NCBI GenBank assembly: GCA_030849065.1
Contig: JASAON010001643.1
Coordinates: 1 to 64,000 of the forward strand
Length of the DNA stretch: 64,000 nt
Source of the DNA: Jaenimonas drosophilae
Taxonomy: Eukaryota > Euglenozoa > Kinetoplastea > Trypanosomatida > Trypanosomatidae
Reading direction: 5' to 3'
The position numbers and the translations under genes were made by a program. Below the pieces are notes generated by a model. The model was given only the letters and a program-made list of their open reading frames with translations, did no database searches and was not told the origin of the DNA. This document shows, piece by piece, positions 48,001 to 57,414 of this stretch; positions within the stretch are counted from its first letter, which is position 1; each line of letters opens with the position of its first letter.

Positions 48001-50197
48001 GGGAGAAGACGGACTTTCGATTTCTCCCATGTCACCTCCTGCAAAGCAGCAGAGCTTGCATGCCCACAGTCCGGCCCTGCTACCCCCGGATCAGAGCACG
48101 AGCCCTCGTTCCACGTCCAACTCTACATCCACGTGCGGTGAGGATGGACCGAAAGAGTCTTACGACGCTCATTTCTCTCAGCTGTCATCCTCTGCCAAGG
48201 AGCAGCACCTTCTCGTTTGCACGGACCACGAAGGCTCACCGGATGAGATTGCGACCAATGTGCATCTACGCGCTAGTCCTTGGAAACAGGGAACGACGGC
48301 CACACACACGCCGCGATCACTGACGGCCCATCGTCTGATGAAGCGACCAATCGGCGCGTCCACGCCCTTGTTGAAACCTGGCGGACAGCGTCTAACCACA
48401 ACATCCACCGCGGAGAAGGCAGTGCTGAAGGGTGGCAAAGGGCGTTCGAACCCAACTCAGCCGGGAGCCTACAATGATGCTGTTTGTGGTCTGAATATCG
48501 TGTACGACGCCTTTGCTCAACGCACTGACCCAGATAGCCCCCTCTGTTTTTCCTTCCACGCCACCGCTGTTCATCAAGATGCGTCTGCTGCTGCAGTGAG
48601 TAGAAAAAAGCCGACGCGTTCGCTGACGGTTCTGTCCTTTTGTCGCTTTCTTCATCATGCGCGATATGTCATTGGCCTGCCATGCTGTCGTGAGCCAGCA
48701 GCCTCTCCACCTCTTGCAATGAGTGTGGACGGGATGTTTCTTCCAGTCCGTGTGGAGGACTGGAGAACACTCGTAGAAGTTCTCCATAGGTGCGGCGTAC
48801 TGACACACGGCTATCACCTTTTGGCCCACATGAGCTTTTCCAGTTTCCGGCGTGCGGTACTCTTCCTCACCCTGTGGGAGGATGCCATTGTGTCTGGAAT
48901 GAAGGGTGGTCAGTCTCTGCAACCAGATGACGCATTGCGGGCCATGGATGCATTGCCTGCTCTCGACTCTCTTTCCGAAGAAGACACTGTGAGAGCCTAC
49001 AAGTCGGCGGTTTCTCGAGCTATGGCCCGTGTTCCCGGATTGGCCACCCACGAGGGCCTCCAGCAATGGCGACCAAGCACAACGACGGATTGCGAAGCGC
49101 CTGTTCCAGCTGCCGTTGATGAAGCAGCGCTTCGGGAGGGTCCGCTGGATGTCGTATCAGACTCCGACTCATCTTCCAGTTCCGTGTCCTCTCCACACAT
49201 TTCACCCATCAAGCCTGCTCGTGCTCCTCCACCGAACACGCGCTTTTTCACCCTTCCCTCCCACAACGGTGGTCCATCGCAGTCAGCCAACCCCGCACCA
49301 CCAGACGCAGGACAAGCTGGATTGGTAGACCAGCTACTCAAGTTGATGGCCATGAATGAGACGTCCATGCGACAACTCTTCAGTGCCTACAGCACCTCCA
49401 CGCAGGTACGGCGCTCCGCCTCATACACCGTTCCCCAAGCCGCGGAGAAGGCGGCGGCAGCCTCGTCTACAGTTTCTTCCTTCATCAGTTCCGTCGCACC
49501 AAAGCACTCTCCCGCTCTGCTGGAGCACGTTTGCGATCGAACCAACACCACTGTAAACACAACGATGGAGTCCATTGATTCAACGGAGACTTCCCCTGCC
49601 ATCTCCCCCAATCTTCAGCAGGACATCATTTGGAAGGTACGGCAGCTCTACTGTGGCTCTGCGAGCGCCAATGCGAGTCTTCTGAAGGTTGCCAGCGAAG
49701 GGGTGCGTGTAGTTGACTACGCATCCTTTGAGTCGTTGTGCAAGGTACTGGATATCTTCCCCACCATGCTCCAGCAAAGTCAGGTTCAGCGTATTTATTT
49801 GTGTGCTCTTCTTTGCCCCTTGTTGCCCACCCTCTCCGTGCACTCATGCATGGCTAAGGATGCACTGGAGGAGCACGTGGTGGATCGACTCACAAACCGC
49901 GATGTAGTGCTGAGTCGGTCTGGCCTTCCATTTCTCCATTTTGCGGAGGCGCTTTTACGTCTGGCAGCTGCGGTCTTCTCGATTGGTGGTGCAGCAGATG
50001 GTAAGACTTACCCCACGTTGGCTGCCAAGTGGCAGGCGCTCATGCTGTGGATCAATCAGCAAGTGCGACTGGGTCTCACTGCGAAGAGGAGTAGTGCTGC
50101 CAAGAGACGCGCTCTTGCTCTAAATCGTCTCTGTTGCACATTTCCTACCGATTTCAAGCTCTTCATGGTGCCATCCAACACCAAGAAGGCCTCGTAA
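45026..50197 (+). CDS. Very large protein with NHL-like beta-propeller segment, function unknown
   Basis: 1,723 residues. The N-terminal ~230 residues are basic and Gln/Arg/Pro rich. Residues ~500-750 contain NHL-type motifs: GFVDGHFSVARFNRPASL, LFISDSGNHAIRVADF with RTVAGMDGVPGYRDG, LVFSDGPNAAIRLI with WTIAGSP, and LGFPTDVAVVP...LFVDAPLHAVRVV. The repeated hydrophobic-D-x-x-N-x-x-I-R and T-x-A-G pairs are the hallmark of NHL blades. A Ser/Pro-rich region (~970-1140) and an acidic Ser tract (~1380-1400) are probably disordered. Alpha-helical regions of unknown fold lie at ~1180-1330 and ~1530-1720. The acceptor AG (45018-45019) is only 6 nt from this ATG; the third codon, also ATG (45032), may be the real start. 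Confidence 0.78.
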   Translation: MLMDAHLSSQREDSPVPDIEATNLFHERNTAQCDPVLEESVDPQPQEVEEASADHHRSQSPRRRAFPAHALPKDTGRLIAVHPFDNNAVFLSRTLLSLPEALETVTNEVQYEVDKTSMTTTFHPLNPSQRDACTTSEKVVPTPSALRQRSPTNRQPSPTAGRQLKLTAGAAGVRQQQKRLRKEQQHTRARQMRAQASAPHPMELSSMPEEENNVCHTPATVVAREPHMLAVPLTSHYFLLSVENLDPHIRSSVMDVNNDNTSHHLSSAMRISLGEGMQLPQRGLIVVRLPEEPMGGGEPSPGASSQMVSSCLSRVVEGLPLKTFSGFTRDYSAATLRAFVPVLEELWSEKWRKSEASGKCFVPCRSNSRAAEGARSPSPTAAAGTPDEEVQPMHHTVRESSPEHVMWAEETSLERCYQQRLPHRLLVSSATEHAIWSLEVALPSMEVRVVPPAEFFTEAEPKPSIVTEVWASGGGRPSSSIPRDQRSFSPTAEGIPMPLMGGTLGFVDGHFSVARFNRPASLCWHTQGANHNASDAVPTEMLSSLLSVSPCTRLFISDSGNHAIRVADFDSRLVRTVAGMDGVPGYRDGSATGSLLREATSMAWSASGLVFSDGPNAAIRLITGLEEAMTLPSVVDEQSSSSPLREGSPESGAGRASVGVWTIAGSPREDDGVVRDTSAGVSHHVHPSSLHYVDSTFPQQAQLGFPTDVAVVPSDGGGGAMVLFVDAPLHAVRVVDSSGVKTFVGPLDYTTEAGLTPMPPGLLFPQQLLACTLVKERAPLIRDPEDSLGPIAPQPYLHTASMVLFVVSAITSSISMLLPVPQDFVRRIAEEQDTETTATKKRSTQEEEQELLRLGVGSEGRRVLGEGGLPSVRRLVVPYNPGYDRAGSLDRDDEDRGAELQRQTAEHYIRLHFPWVLPSGAAQLEGTAIKHAYCCMSNGRATLTSDGMCPPCTPAGSAENVDFLFGIARDRSHSHQRSSSPSQRTPERATAMGEDGLSISPMSPPAKQQSLHAHSPALLPPDQSTSPRSTSNSTSTCGEDGPKESYDAHFSQLSSSAKEQHLLVCTDHEGSPDEIATNVHLRASPWKQGTTATHTPRSLTAHRLMKRPIGASTPLLKPGGQRLTTTSTAEKAVLKGGKGRSNPTQPGAYNDAVCGLNIVYDAFAQRTDPDSPLCFSFHATAVHQDASAAAVSRKKPTRSLTVLSFCRFLHHARYVIGLPCCREPAASPPLAMSVDGMFLPVRVEDWRTLVEVLHRCGVLTHGYHLLAHMSFSSFRRAVLFLTLWEDAIVSGMKGGQSLQPDDALRAMDALPALDSLSEEDTVRAYKSAVSRAMARVPGLATHEGLQQWRPSTTTDCEAPVPAAVDEAALREGPLDVVSDSDSSSSSVSSPHISPIKPARAPPPNTRFFTLPSHNGGPSQSANPAPPDAGQAGLVDQLLKLMAMNETSMRQLFSAYSTSTQVRRSASYTVPQAAEKAAAASSTVSSFISSVAPKHSPALLEHVCDRTNTTVNTTMESIDSTETSPAISPNLQQDIIWKVRQLYCGSASANASLLKVASEGVRVVDYASFESLCKVLDIFPTMLQQSQVQRIYLCALLCPLLPTLSVHSCMAKDALEEHVVDRLTNRDVVLSRSGLPFLHFAEALLRLAAAVFSIGGAADGKTYPTLAAKWQALMLWINQQVRLGLTAKRSSAAKRRALALNRLCCTFPTDFKLFMVPSNTKKAS

Positions 50198-50507
50198 TGC
50201 CTCGCTGCACTTACTCACTACATTTTCACCATTACATTACACCTTCACACCGTCGCGGTTCGCGTTCCCGTATCGGGCATCCGTTCGTTGCTTCCACCAC
50301 GGAAAAACTGTGGTATGTGGAGGTAATCTTCATTTGTGATTGCCAGGAGGGAATGAATGGCCCACGCTGTGCTGTACATGACATGAACGTTTCTGGAGAA
50401 TGATGTGGAACGCGTGGTGCGCTCCAAAGAATGAATCTAAGTTTGCCTACAGCACTGTTTTCCACATCTTCCTGTTTTCATTAGCTCTCATTCCGCGACA
50501 TCGGAAG
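50198..50507. other. Spacer with the acceptor of the 501-residue gene
   Basis: Contains a pyrimidine-rich run (50453-50482) ending in TTAG, AG at 50483-50484. The open frame from ATG 50400 crosses this acceptor, so its first 36 codons are probably not translated. Confidence 0.5.
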
Positions 50508-52013
50508 ATGTCTGCAGCAGCCACAAAACTGCATAAGGCGGTTTCGCGGGTTGACGATGCGACTGTTCGTCGGATGTTTCCACCTTCCCAACGAGCAATG
50601 TGGCCCTCGGGCTATCTCCCAGCTAGTGGGGTCGCTCACTTCCTGCGGCCTGAAGGTGTTCCATTCGGAGATGTCCTCGAGTGCTACGAAGATATGCGCC
50701 AGGACCGGCAGCACACCCTTCAGCGAGACTTTGCCGCCGACTACACACTGTGGAACCGGGCGGCGTTGCTCGACTACATTCGTCTGCTTAGCGACCAACA
50801 GCGTCGGAAGTTCACCAAAATTACCGCTCGCAATCGTCTTCCACGGGATGCAGACTTGAGACAACTCTTCAATCTGCAGTCTTTCGCACCACCTGCACCT
50901 TCATCGTCCACCACGAATGCACCTCTCGAAGAAGCAGCTGCATCAACTGGATCAGCGAAAGTTCCTCCTCCCATGAATACTTTAGCTTCGATGCAGCACT
51001 ATACTTTCACCCCCTATGCCCAGACCCAGGATTTGGCGATGCTACCTGTCCGTGATGCACGAGATCCTCATCAATGCGTACACTTCAACACATTCCCGCA
51101 GATTCGAAACACCATTCACACTGATTATGATAGCATGACTGCTCTTCGAGGGCTTGGGCTCTACAGTGGCGATGAGCTGGTCTATAGTGCAGAGCTCGTT
51201 CAACTGCTCGCATTATACCTTGAGCGTCGCTATCATGAGCTATGTGCGAATGAAGAAGCTTTCCTTCGGCCTGCGGTTGCGTCGGGAGACATTAGGATCG
51301 ATCAGCTTACCTTTTCCAGAGAGACGCCAGTGCTGGCACTATTTGGCAATGGGCGACTGGCCTACACATTGAACCAGGTACTCGAGGGTCGTCCTCCACG
51401 AGTTGCGTCAACGCAGTTACCTGTGCAGACCTCCCGACGGGAAAGCCAATTCCGTCAACTTCGCCGTGCCATGGATGCAGGTGGCGCACTTCATGAGACG
51501 GGATGCGTGAGTTCTCACTTTGCATTTCGTTTTCCCAGTGAGTCATCCAGCGTGGGAGACGCTCTGCGTGCGTACAAACCGGCAATCGTCCTTGTCGAGC
51601 CGCACATTGATCGCGACTGGATCTCAGATATTCGCGGCTTCTTTTCAGTAAGGGAGGTGATTGCGCTTGGCCCCATCGACTCCCCTGCGATGGGGTCGTT
51701 CTCCTTCCCATTTCTCAGCTTCGGTGTGACACCTGGTCCAACAAGCTACTGGGTGTACAACAACAACCTCCACCGTGTGGCAGCGTCAGACTCGGTGCAG
51801 ATGCCCATGGACCCACCGCACACTTCCCAAGGCTATGTACGACGCTACCTCGACGACATTTCAGCCTACCTCATCTCGCCAAACGATGGTGCCGCATTGG
51901 GGTCACAGTACCGTTGTCTCTCCTTCCTCCGCAAGGTCTGCCCCGTACTGGGAAGTCATGCCAAGGCTTCTCTACTCGGCAAGGCTTCCTCACCAGCACC
52001 CTCTGCTGGATGA
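50508..52013 (+). CDS. Conserved-looking hypothetical protein, unrecognised
   Basis: 501 residues from ATG 50508, the first after the AG at 50483-50484; an in-frame ATG at 50400 would add 36 residues, part of them encoded by the pyrimidine tract. The N-terminal ~30 residues are basic, with Ser, Ala and few acidic residues (SAAATKLHKAVSRVDDATVR), compatible with a mitochondrial targeting sequence. The protein is soluble, with alternating helical (~70-130) and beta segments. Notable pieces are LALFGNGRLAYTLNQVLEG at ~268-286, which looks like a nucleotide-binding or Rossmann-type glycine strand, and IVLVEPHIDRDWISDIRGFF at ~364-383. I do not recognise a family; a mitochondrial protein, including a ribosome or RNA-processing subunit, is possible. 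Confidence 0.72.
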   Translation: MSAAATKLHKAVSRVDDATVRRMFPPSQRAMWPSGYLPASGVAHFLRPEGVPFGDVLECYEDMRQDRQHTLQRDFAADYTLWNRAALLDYIRLLSDQQRRKFTKITARNRLPRDADLRQLFNLQSFAPPAPSSSTTNAPLEEAAASTGSAKVPPPMNTLASMQHYTFTPYAQTQDLAMLPVRDARDPHQCVHFNTFPQIRNTIHTDYDSMTALRGLGLYSGDELVYSAELVQLLALYLERRYHELCANEEAFLRPAVASGDIRIDQLTFSRETPVLALFGNGRLAYTLNQVLEGRPPRVASTQLPVQTSRRESQFRQLRRAMDAGGALHETGCVSSHFAFRFPSESSSVGDALRAYKPAIVLVEPHIDRDWISDIRGFFSVREVIALGPIDSPAMGSFSFPFLSFGVTPGPTSYWVYNNNLHRVAASDSVQMPMDPPHTSQGYVRRYLDDISAYLISPNDGAALGSQYRCLSFLRKVCPVLGSHAKASLLGKASSPAPSAG

Positions 52014-52110
52014 GATTCTTCACTTATCTTCGTACTAACTTCTCCTCTTTAAATTCCCCATATGGCTCACTACACGACTGAGCTCATCTCCATCCTGTTG
52101 TACTAACGCG

Positions 52111-52139
52111 TCTCTACTTCTTTTCACATACTTCTGTAG
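52111..52139 (+). promoter_or_regulatory. Spliced-leader acceptor of arginine kinase copy 1
   Basis: Pyrimidine-rich run TCTCTACTTCTTTTCACATA-CTTCTG followed by AG at 52138-52139, 71 nt before ATG 52211. Confidence 0.6.
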
Positions 52140-52210
52140 TCCCAGTGCTCCGCCTTAGAATCGCTCACCTCACCGGTACCCTCTTCTCACTACCCGCCAT
52201 ATACTCAACC

Positions 52211-53332
52211 ATGGGCTGTGGATCTTCTGCTCCTGAGAACTGGGAAGTCGCCCCAGAGGAAGTTCAGACCGAACTCGATGCCGCCTACGAGAAGCTCCAG
52301 GCCGATCCTGAATGCCACTCCCTCCTCAAGAAGTACCTCTCTCGCGAGGTGCTCGATGAGGTGAAGGGCCGCAAGACCTCCATGGGCGCTACCCTGATGG
52401 ATGTGATCCAGTCCGGTGTTGCCAACCTCGACTCCGGCTGCGGTGTGTACGCTCCTGATGCTGAATCCTACCGCTGCTTCGCCCCCCTGTTCAACCCCAT
52501 CATTGAGGACTACCACCAGGGCTTCAAGCCTTCTGACAACCAGCCCCCCAAGGACTTCGGTGACCTTGAGAAGTTCACCGATGTGGACCCTGAGGGCAAG
52601 TATGTCATCTCCACCCGTGTTCGCTGCGGACGTAGCCTTGCTGGCTACCCGTTCAACCCCCTCCTCACCAAGGAGCAGTACCTGGAGATGGAGCAGAAGG
52701 TGAAGGGCCAGCTTGAGGAGCTCGATGGCGAGCTCAAGGGCACCTACTACCCACTTGCCGGCATGACCCCCGAGACCCAGCAGCAGCTCATCGATGACCA
52801 CTTCCTCTTCAAGGAGGGTGACCGCTTCCTCCAGGCCGCTCACGCCTGCGAGCACTGGCCCGAGGGCCGTGGTATCTACCACAACGACACCAAGACCTTC
52901 CTCGTGTGGGTGAATGAGGAGGACCACCTCCGCCTCATCTCCATGCAGAAGGGCGGAAACCTCAAGGAGGTCTTCTCCCGCCTCGTCACTGGCGTGACTG
53001 CCGTGGAGAAGAAGGTCCCCTTCTCCCGCGACGAGCACCTTGGCTTCCTCACCTTCTGCCCCACCAACCTCGGTACCACCATCCGTGCCAGCGTCCACAT
53101 CAAGCTCCCCCTGCTCGGTGCTGACCGCGAGAAGCTCGAGGAAGTTGCCAAGAAGTACAGCCTTCAGGTGCGCGGCACTGCTGGCGAGCACACTGACAGC
53201 CCCGATGGCATCTACGACATCAGCAACAAGCGCCGCCTTGGCCTGTCTGAGTTCCAGGCAGTCATGGAGATGCAGAACGGCATTCTTGAGCTCATCAAGC
53301 TCGAGAAGGAGGCCGAGGCTGGTTCTGCCTAA
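52211..53332 (+). CDS. AK: Arginine kinase, copy 1
   Basis: 373 residues; catalyses reversible phosphoryl transfer between ATP and L-arginine, buffering ATP. Phosphagen-kinase features: N-terminal helical domain to ~110, [18 protein letters not shown] (~133-150), the acidic pair Glu236-Glu237 in [16 protein letters not shown], the reactive Cys283 in FCPTNLGTT, and the C-terminal RRLGLSE segment. The start at 52211 gives Met-Gly-Cys-Gly-Ser-Ser, a good N-myristoylation site (Gly2) with an adjacent palmitoylatable Cys3, as in proteins sent to the trypanosomatid flagellar membrane. There is no SKL-type glycosomal signal (C-terminus AGSA). An open frame continues 66 nt 5' without ATG. Codon bias is extreme. 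Neighbouring copy 2 is 1.3 kb downstream. Confidence 0.96.
   Translation: MGCGSSAPENWEVAPEEVQTELDAAYEKLQADPECHSLLKKYLSREVLDEVKGRKTSMGATLMDVIQSGVANLDSGCGVYAPDAESYRCFAPLFNPIIEDYHQGFKPSDNQPPKDFGDLEKFTDVDPEGKYVISTRVRCGRSLAGYPFNPLLTKEQYLEMEQKVKGQLEELDGELKGTYYPLAGMTPETQQQLIDDHFLFKEGDRFLQAAHACEHWPEGRGIYHNDTKTFLVWVNEEDHLRLISMQKGGNLKEVFSRLVTGVTAVEKKVPFSRDEHLGFLTFCPTNLGTTIRASVHIKLPLLGADREKLEEVAKKYSLQVRGTAGEHTDSPDGIYDISNKRRLGLSEFQAVMEMQNGILELIKLEKEAEAGSA
52361..53313 (+). repeat. Direct repeat, arginine kinase block copy 1
   Basis: By line-by-line comparison this 953 bp block is identical to 54789-55741 (offset 2,428 nt), including synonymous positions. Sequence on both sides diverges abruptly. Confidence 0.9.
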
Positions 53333-54644
53333 CGTTTGTTTTTCACTATTCCGTGATGATGTACACTCGACAATGGGTTCGGACAGTTACAGAATTCAGG
53401 AGATAGTATGCTCTTGAGGCATCCTCTGTGGAAGTGGTATGTAGCAAGTTGTCTCTTGGGGCGTCTCTCTCTTTGATTCTCATGGGTGCCGATAAGTGAG
53501 TGGATTGGAGCATTTTCAATCTATGCACGGAAAGTGCCAATGATGGATGCGAGGGCAGATTGATGATGTATCGGACAAGTGCTGAAGTCTGCTCTGTGAT
53601 GGAGGAGACGATGCACATGAGCTACCAGACACACAAACAAACACTCGTGGCGCGGTCCTCTTTGAAGGACAAAGGCTGGAGTAAAGCGGTATGCCACAGT
53701 GCCTTCAAACAAAAAAAAATCGAACAACAACACAGCAGCTTCAGCAGTGAATATACATAATGAAGAGTTGTCAATGTGGTTTTTTTGCGGTTGCTTCTGG
53801 GAGAGTTTGTCCTTTGCTTGTTGGAGTTCTCTCCGCACTCGTCCATCTCACTTCCTTCACCGAACTTTTTTTATTTGGTGGAACGCGGGCTGAGAGCTGA
53901 TCGGCTCGTCATCAGGTTGACTTGCTTGAAGTGAGTCTGGTGACGGCGTTAGAACAGCTTCCATTCCTTGTTCTTTCTCGACAGCTACGAGGAACTATCC
54001 CACAAAGGCTGCACAAGAGGACTGGAAGTCGTTGGGAGTGGTGAGTCCCCTCTTCATACCCCGTACTCCGTCGTTCTGTTCGTTCTCTCTTGTTTGGTTT
54101 GCCTTCCTCTATTTTCCCATTTTTTATTGTGTTTTCAGTCGAGTTTTCTCGATTGCCGTTTCGTTTCACCTGACCTCCATGAGGTCGGCTGCTTTTCACG
54201 GCACGAAACTCAAACAACAGTGCGAGAAGCTCCCCATTTCCCCACTCCCTGCGGTTGGACGAGCAAACGGGTCGGAGGTATGGATAGCAAAGATTGACTG
54301 TGTGTGGAGGCACGCTTTATAGTAGGGCGGGTACAACTCCAGTGCGCGTAACCCCTGAACCGTTTTGCGTCGTCAGAACCATACGCTACAACCCCACCCT
54401 TTTTATTTTGATTATCTTCGTTTGATGTACGGTGGCTCCGAAAAAAAGGCACAACGAAGCTCCATCTCCTGTCGCTCTATCGCGGTTGCGTCTTCACTGA
54501 TTTCTTCGGTGCTTGATTCCCCCACACTGCCTCCAACTTGCTACTTTCTACCCTCCCCCCCACTTTCTTCATCGCACAGTTCCTTTACCAGTACTCTCTC
54601 AGCCTTTTCCAGCCTCTTAAAACCAATCACTTCAATCAGAAACC
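53333..54644. other. 1.3 kb spacer between the arginine kinase genes
   Basis: No gene recognised. Contains an A-rich run (53707-53720), T-rich runs, and the acceptor of copy 2 at its 3' end. It shows no similarity to the spacer after copy 2, so the duplication did not extend here or is old. Confidence 0.55.
54518..54579 (+). promoter_or_regulatory. Spliced-leader acceptor of arginine kinase copy 2
   Basis: Long C/T-rich run (about 54518-54570, including a CCCTCCCCCCC block) with AG at 54578-54579, 65 nt before ATG 54645. Confidence 0.65.
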
Positions 54645-55754
54645 ATGGGTTGCTCCTCTTCTTCTGAAAAGTGCGCTGTCAGCCCTGACGTGATTGCTCA
54701 GCTTGAGGCCGCCTACGAGAAGCTCCAGGCCGATACGGACTGCCACTCCCTCCTCAAGAAGTACCTCACTCGTGATGTGCTCGACCAAGTGAAGGGCCGC
54801 AAGACCTCCATGGGCGCTACCCTGATGGATGTGATCCAGTCCGGTGTTGCCAACCTCGACTCCGGCTGCGGTGTGTACGCTCCTGATGCTGAATCCTACC
54901 GCTGCTTCGCCCCCCTGTTCAACCCCATCATTGAGGACTACCACCAGGGCTTCAAGCCTTCTGACAACCAGCCCCCCAAGGACTTCGGTGACCTTGAGAA
55001 GTTCACCGATGTGGACCCTGAGGGCAAGTATGTCATCTCCACCCGTGTTCGCTGCGGACGTAGCCTTGCTGGCTACCCGTTCAACCCCCTCCTCACCAAG
55101 GAGCAGTACCTGGAGATGGAGCAGAAGGTGAAGGGCCAGCTTGAGGAGCTCGATGGCGAGCTCAAGGGCACCTACTACCCACTTGCCGGCATGACCCCCG
55201 AGACCCAGCAGCAGCTCATCGATGACCACTTCCTCTTCAAGGAGGGTGACCGCTTCCTCCAGGCCGCTCACGCCTGCGAGCACTGGCCCGAGGGCCGTGG
55301 TATCTACCACAACGACACCAAGACCTTCCTCGTGTGGGTGAATGAGGAGGACCACCTCCGCCTCATCTCCATGCAGAAGGGCGGAAACCTCAAGGAGGTC
55401 TTCTCCCGCCTCGTCACTGGCGTGACTGCCGTGGAGAAGAAGGTCCCCTTCTCCCGCGACGAGCACCTTGGCTTCCTCACCTTCTGCCCCACCAACCTCG
55501 GTACCACCATCCGTGCCAGCGTCCACATCAAGCTCCCCCTGCTCGGTGCTGACCGCGAGAAGCTCGAGGAAGTTGCCAAGAAGTACAGCCTTCAGGTGCG
55601 CGGCACTGCTGGCGAGCACACTGACAGCCCCGATGGCATCTACGACATCAGCAACAAGCGCCGCCTTGGCCTGTCTGAGTTCCAGGCAGTCATGGAGATG
55701 CAGAACGGCATTCTTGAGCTCATCAAGCTCGAGAAGGAGGCTGAGTCCGCATAA
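54645..55754 (+). CDS. AK: Arginine kinase, copy 2
   Basis: 369 residues. From residue ~49 to 365 it is identical to copy 1, so all catalytic motifs are shared (acidic pair in [13 protein letters not shown] cysteine). It differs in the first ~48 residues and in the last few (ESA instead of EAGSA). It also begins Met-Gly-Cys-Ser-Ser-Ser, predicting dual acylation, but with a different following sequence ([16 protein letters not shown]) containing a second cysteine at position 9. Divergent N-termini on an identical enzyme body suggest different membrane targeting or stability rather than different catalysis. A long minus-strand open frame covers the gene only because of codon bias. Confidence 0.96.
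   Translation: MGCSSSSEKCAVSPDVIAQLEAAYEKLQADTDCHSLLKKYLTRDVLDQVKGRKTSMGATLMDVIQSGVANLDSGCGVYAPDAESYRCFAPLFNPIIEDYHQGFKPSDNQPPKDFGDLEKFTDVDPEGKYVISTRVRCGRSLAGYPFNPLLTKEQYLEMEQKVKGQLEELDGELKGTYYPLAGMTPETQQQLIDDHFLFKEGDRFLQAAHACEHWPEGRGIYHNDTKTFLVWVNEEDHLRLISMQKGGNLKEVFSRLVTGVTAVEKKVPFSRDEHLGFLTFCPTNLGTTIRASVHIKLPLLGADREKLEEVAKKYSLQVRGTAGEHTDSPDGIYDISNKRRLGLSEFQAVMEMQNGILELIKLEKEAESA
54789..55741 (+). repeat. Direct repeat, arginine kinase block copy 2
   Basis: Second copy of the 953 bp identical block; see 52361-53313. The boundary bases are C/T at 53314 versus 55742 on the right, and the GAG/CAA codon difference on the left. Confidence 0.9.
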
Positions 55755-57414
55755 CGTTGCCAAGGTCTTTTGATCTCCTCCACACACCCTGATGTATTGT
55801 TCTACGCAGAAGCCTTTGCAGCTGCTCCCATCTCTCCCCTCCCCCTCCTCCCCCCCTACTCAGAGGGCTGCAGTGGTGTTGTGTGGCAAAGGGAAATCTG
55901 AAGAATACCCTTTTGCTACTCACCACAATTGGTTTCCGTTTCTCCGGAGACGTGGAACACGTGGACCAAGGATGTGGCTGTTGTCATGTGGGAGTCGTGA
56001 TACCCCCAGTGACGTGGAGATTGATCGTGTGGGATATCTTGTTTTTCGCTTCTGAGTATCTGTGAGGAAGTTTCGGTGGATGTGTGTTTTGCTGGGTTTG
56101 TGCCCAGCAGCTTATCGCGTTTTCATTTCACTACTGGTGTGAGAGAATGAGGTTGCGGATGTCGCCAGCGACGTACTTGTCCGCGGATGGTAGAATGTAT
56201 GACATGTTTGGATTTCCGAGTCGTGTTCATCTTGTGGTGCCGTGGACACTCACGGCGTCACAAACGTACCCACCGTACTGTACTGCTTATTTGAGTGCAT
56301 CGGTCTACGCGCGAGTGCCTTGCGGGCCTTCCTCCTAACCTTCAGTAGTATTCGCGGACACACAACACAAGACCACAGAGTACTGCGCTGGGTTCAGAGG
56401 AAGGGGTTTCTGCTGCCTGATCAGAAGAGGAAGACAAGAACTGATGAGCATGTTTCACCCTGTGTGTGACACTTTTAGAGTTCCGCTTGGAGATGGGAAC
56501 CGAGGAAGTTCACTTTCATCGTTTCGTTTCGACCCTTTTGATGTTCTTCGCTTCCTGTGATGTATTGTGTGCCAGTGCTTCGGCGTCGCATTGTCTTCCA
56601 GGTCATAGCATGAAGGCTGTGGCTGTGGTGCGTCCTATGCGGAAGATACTCCCTCTCTTCACCCACCCCTCCACACGATGCGCCAACTCCCACCTGTTAA
56701 AAAGATTTGTACTCGAAGATGTCCTTCTGTTAGTATTGTTTTCTGTCTTTGTTTTGTATTTTGTTTTTTGTATTTCCGTTGTAATCTTCACGGCCTTCTG
56801 GTTCGTTCTTTTTTGGGAGACGACATGCAGAAGATGATCGAAGGATGAAGCAATACAGGAAGTAGAAGAGGAAAAAAAATACAAAGGAAATTCCTTGTCT
56901 TTTGGATTCATCTTCAACAAATTTGATTTGTTCATTCGCTTTTGCGGTGCATTCGATTTCTTCATGAGAAAAGACAGACACGAACCAATTCGTGTAGCAC
57001 AGCAACCAACAATATTTCCATGAATGAGTCGCTTGCATCGTGAAGGAGAGGAACAGAACGCTGAAGTACATTCTGGGTGGACATGTAATCACAATTTATG
57101 CAGACACTTCACAGATGCACTCAATGATGCTTGACTCCTTTTCTTCTCAATTGACTCTACTTCTTCTTGGGGTTCGGGGTAGTAATCGGTTTGACCGTGG
57201 TAAGATTCCTGAGAAGAGCATCAGTGCTTCTATAACGAGGCTCTTTTTATGAGTGTTGGTAGTCATTAGTCACCGTCACCTACTTCTGAGTACCCGTCCA
57301 AGTCAACTGGTGAAGTCATCAAAAACTTCTCACCTCATAACACAACCCCTACACTAAGCTAGACGGGTGATTCCAGTCCTTACAAAGGATTCTACTCACT
57401 TTGTAACATCAGAC
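55755..57414. other. 1.7 kb interval headed by an orphan polypyrimidine tract
   Basis: A C/T block (about 55825-55861) ends in AG at 55862-55863, ~110 nt after the arginine kinase stop and 1.5 kb before the next gene. No convincing coding frame follows. T-rich tracts lie at 56735-56815 and A-rich sequence at 56868-56885. The acceptor for the ABCG gene may be the AG near 57356-57362. Confidence 0.5.

Noticed and set aside
52205..53191. 328-codon minus-strand open frame over arginine kinase copy 1, and 383 codons over copy 2 (54636-55787)
   Set aside because: Leu/Val/Glu-rich translations that mirror the extreme C/G third-position bias of the sense gene; no ATG-acceptor context and no domain.
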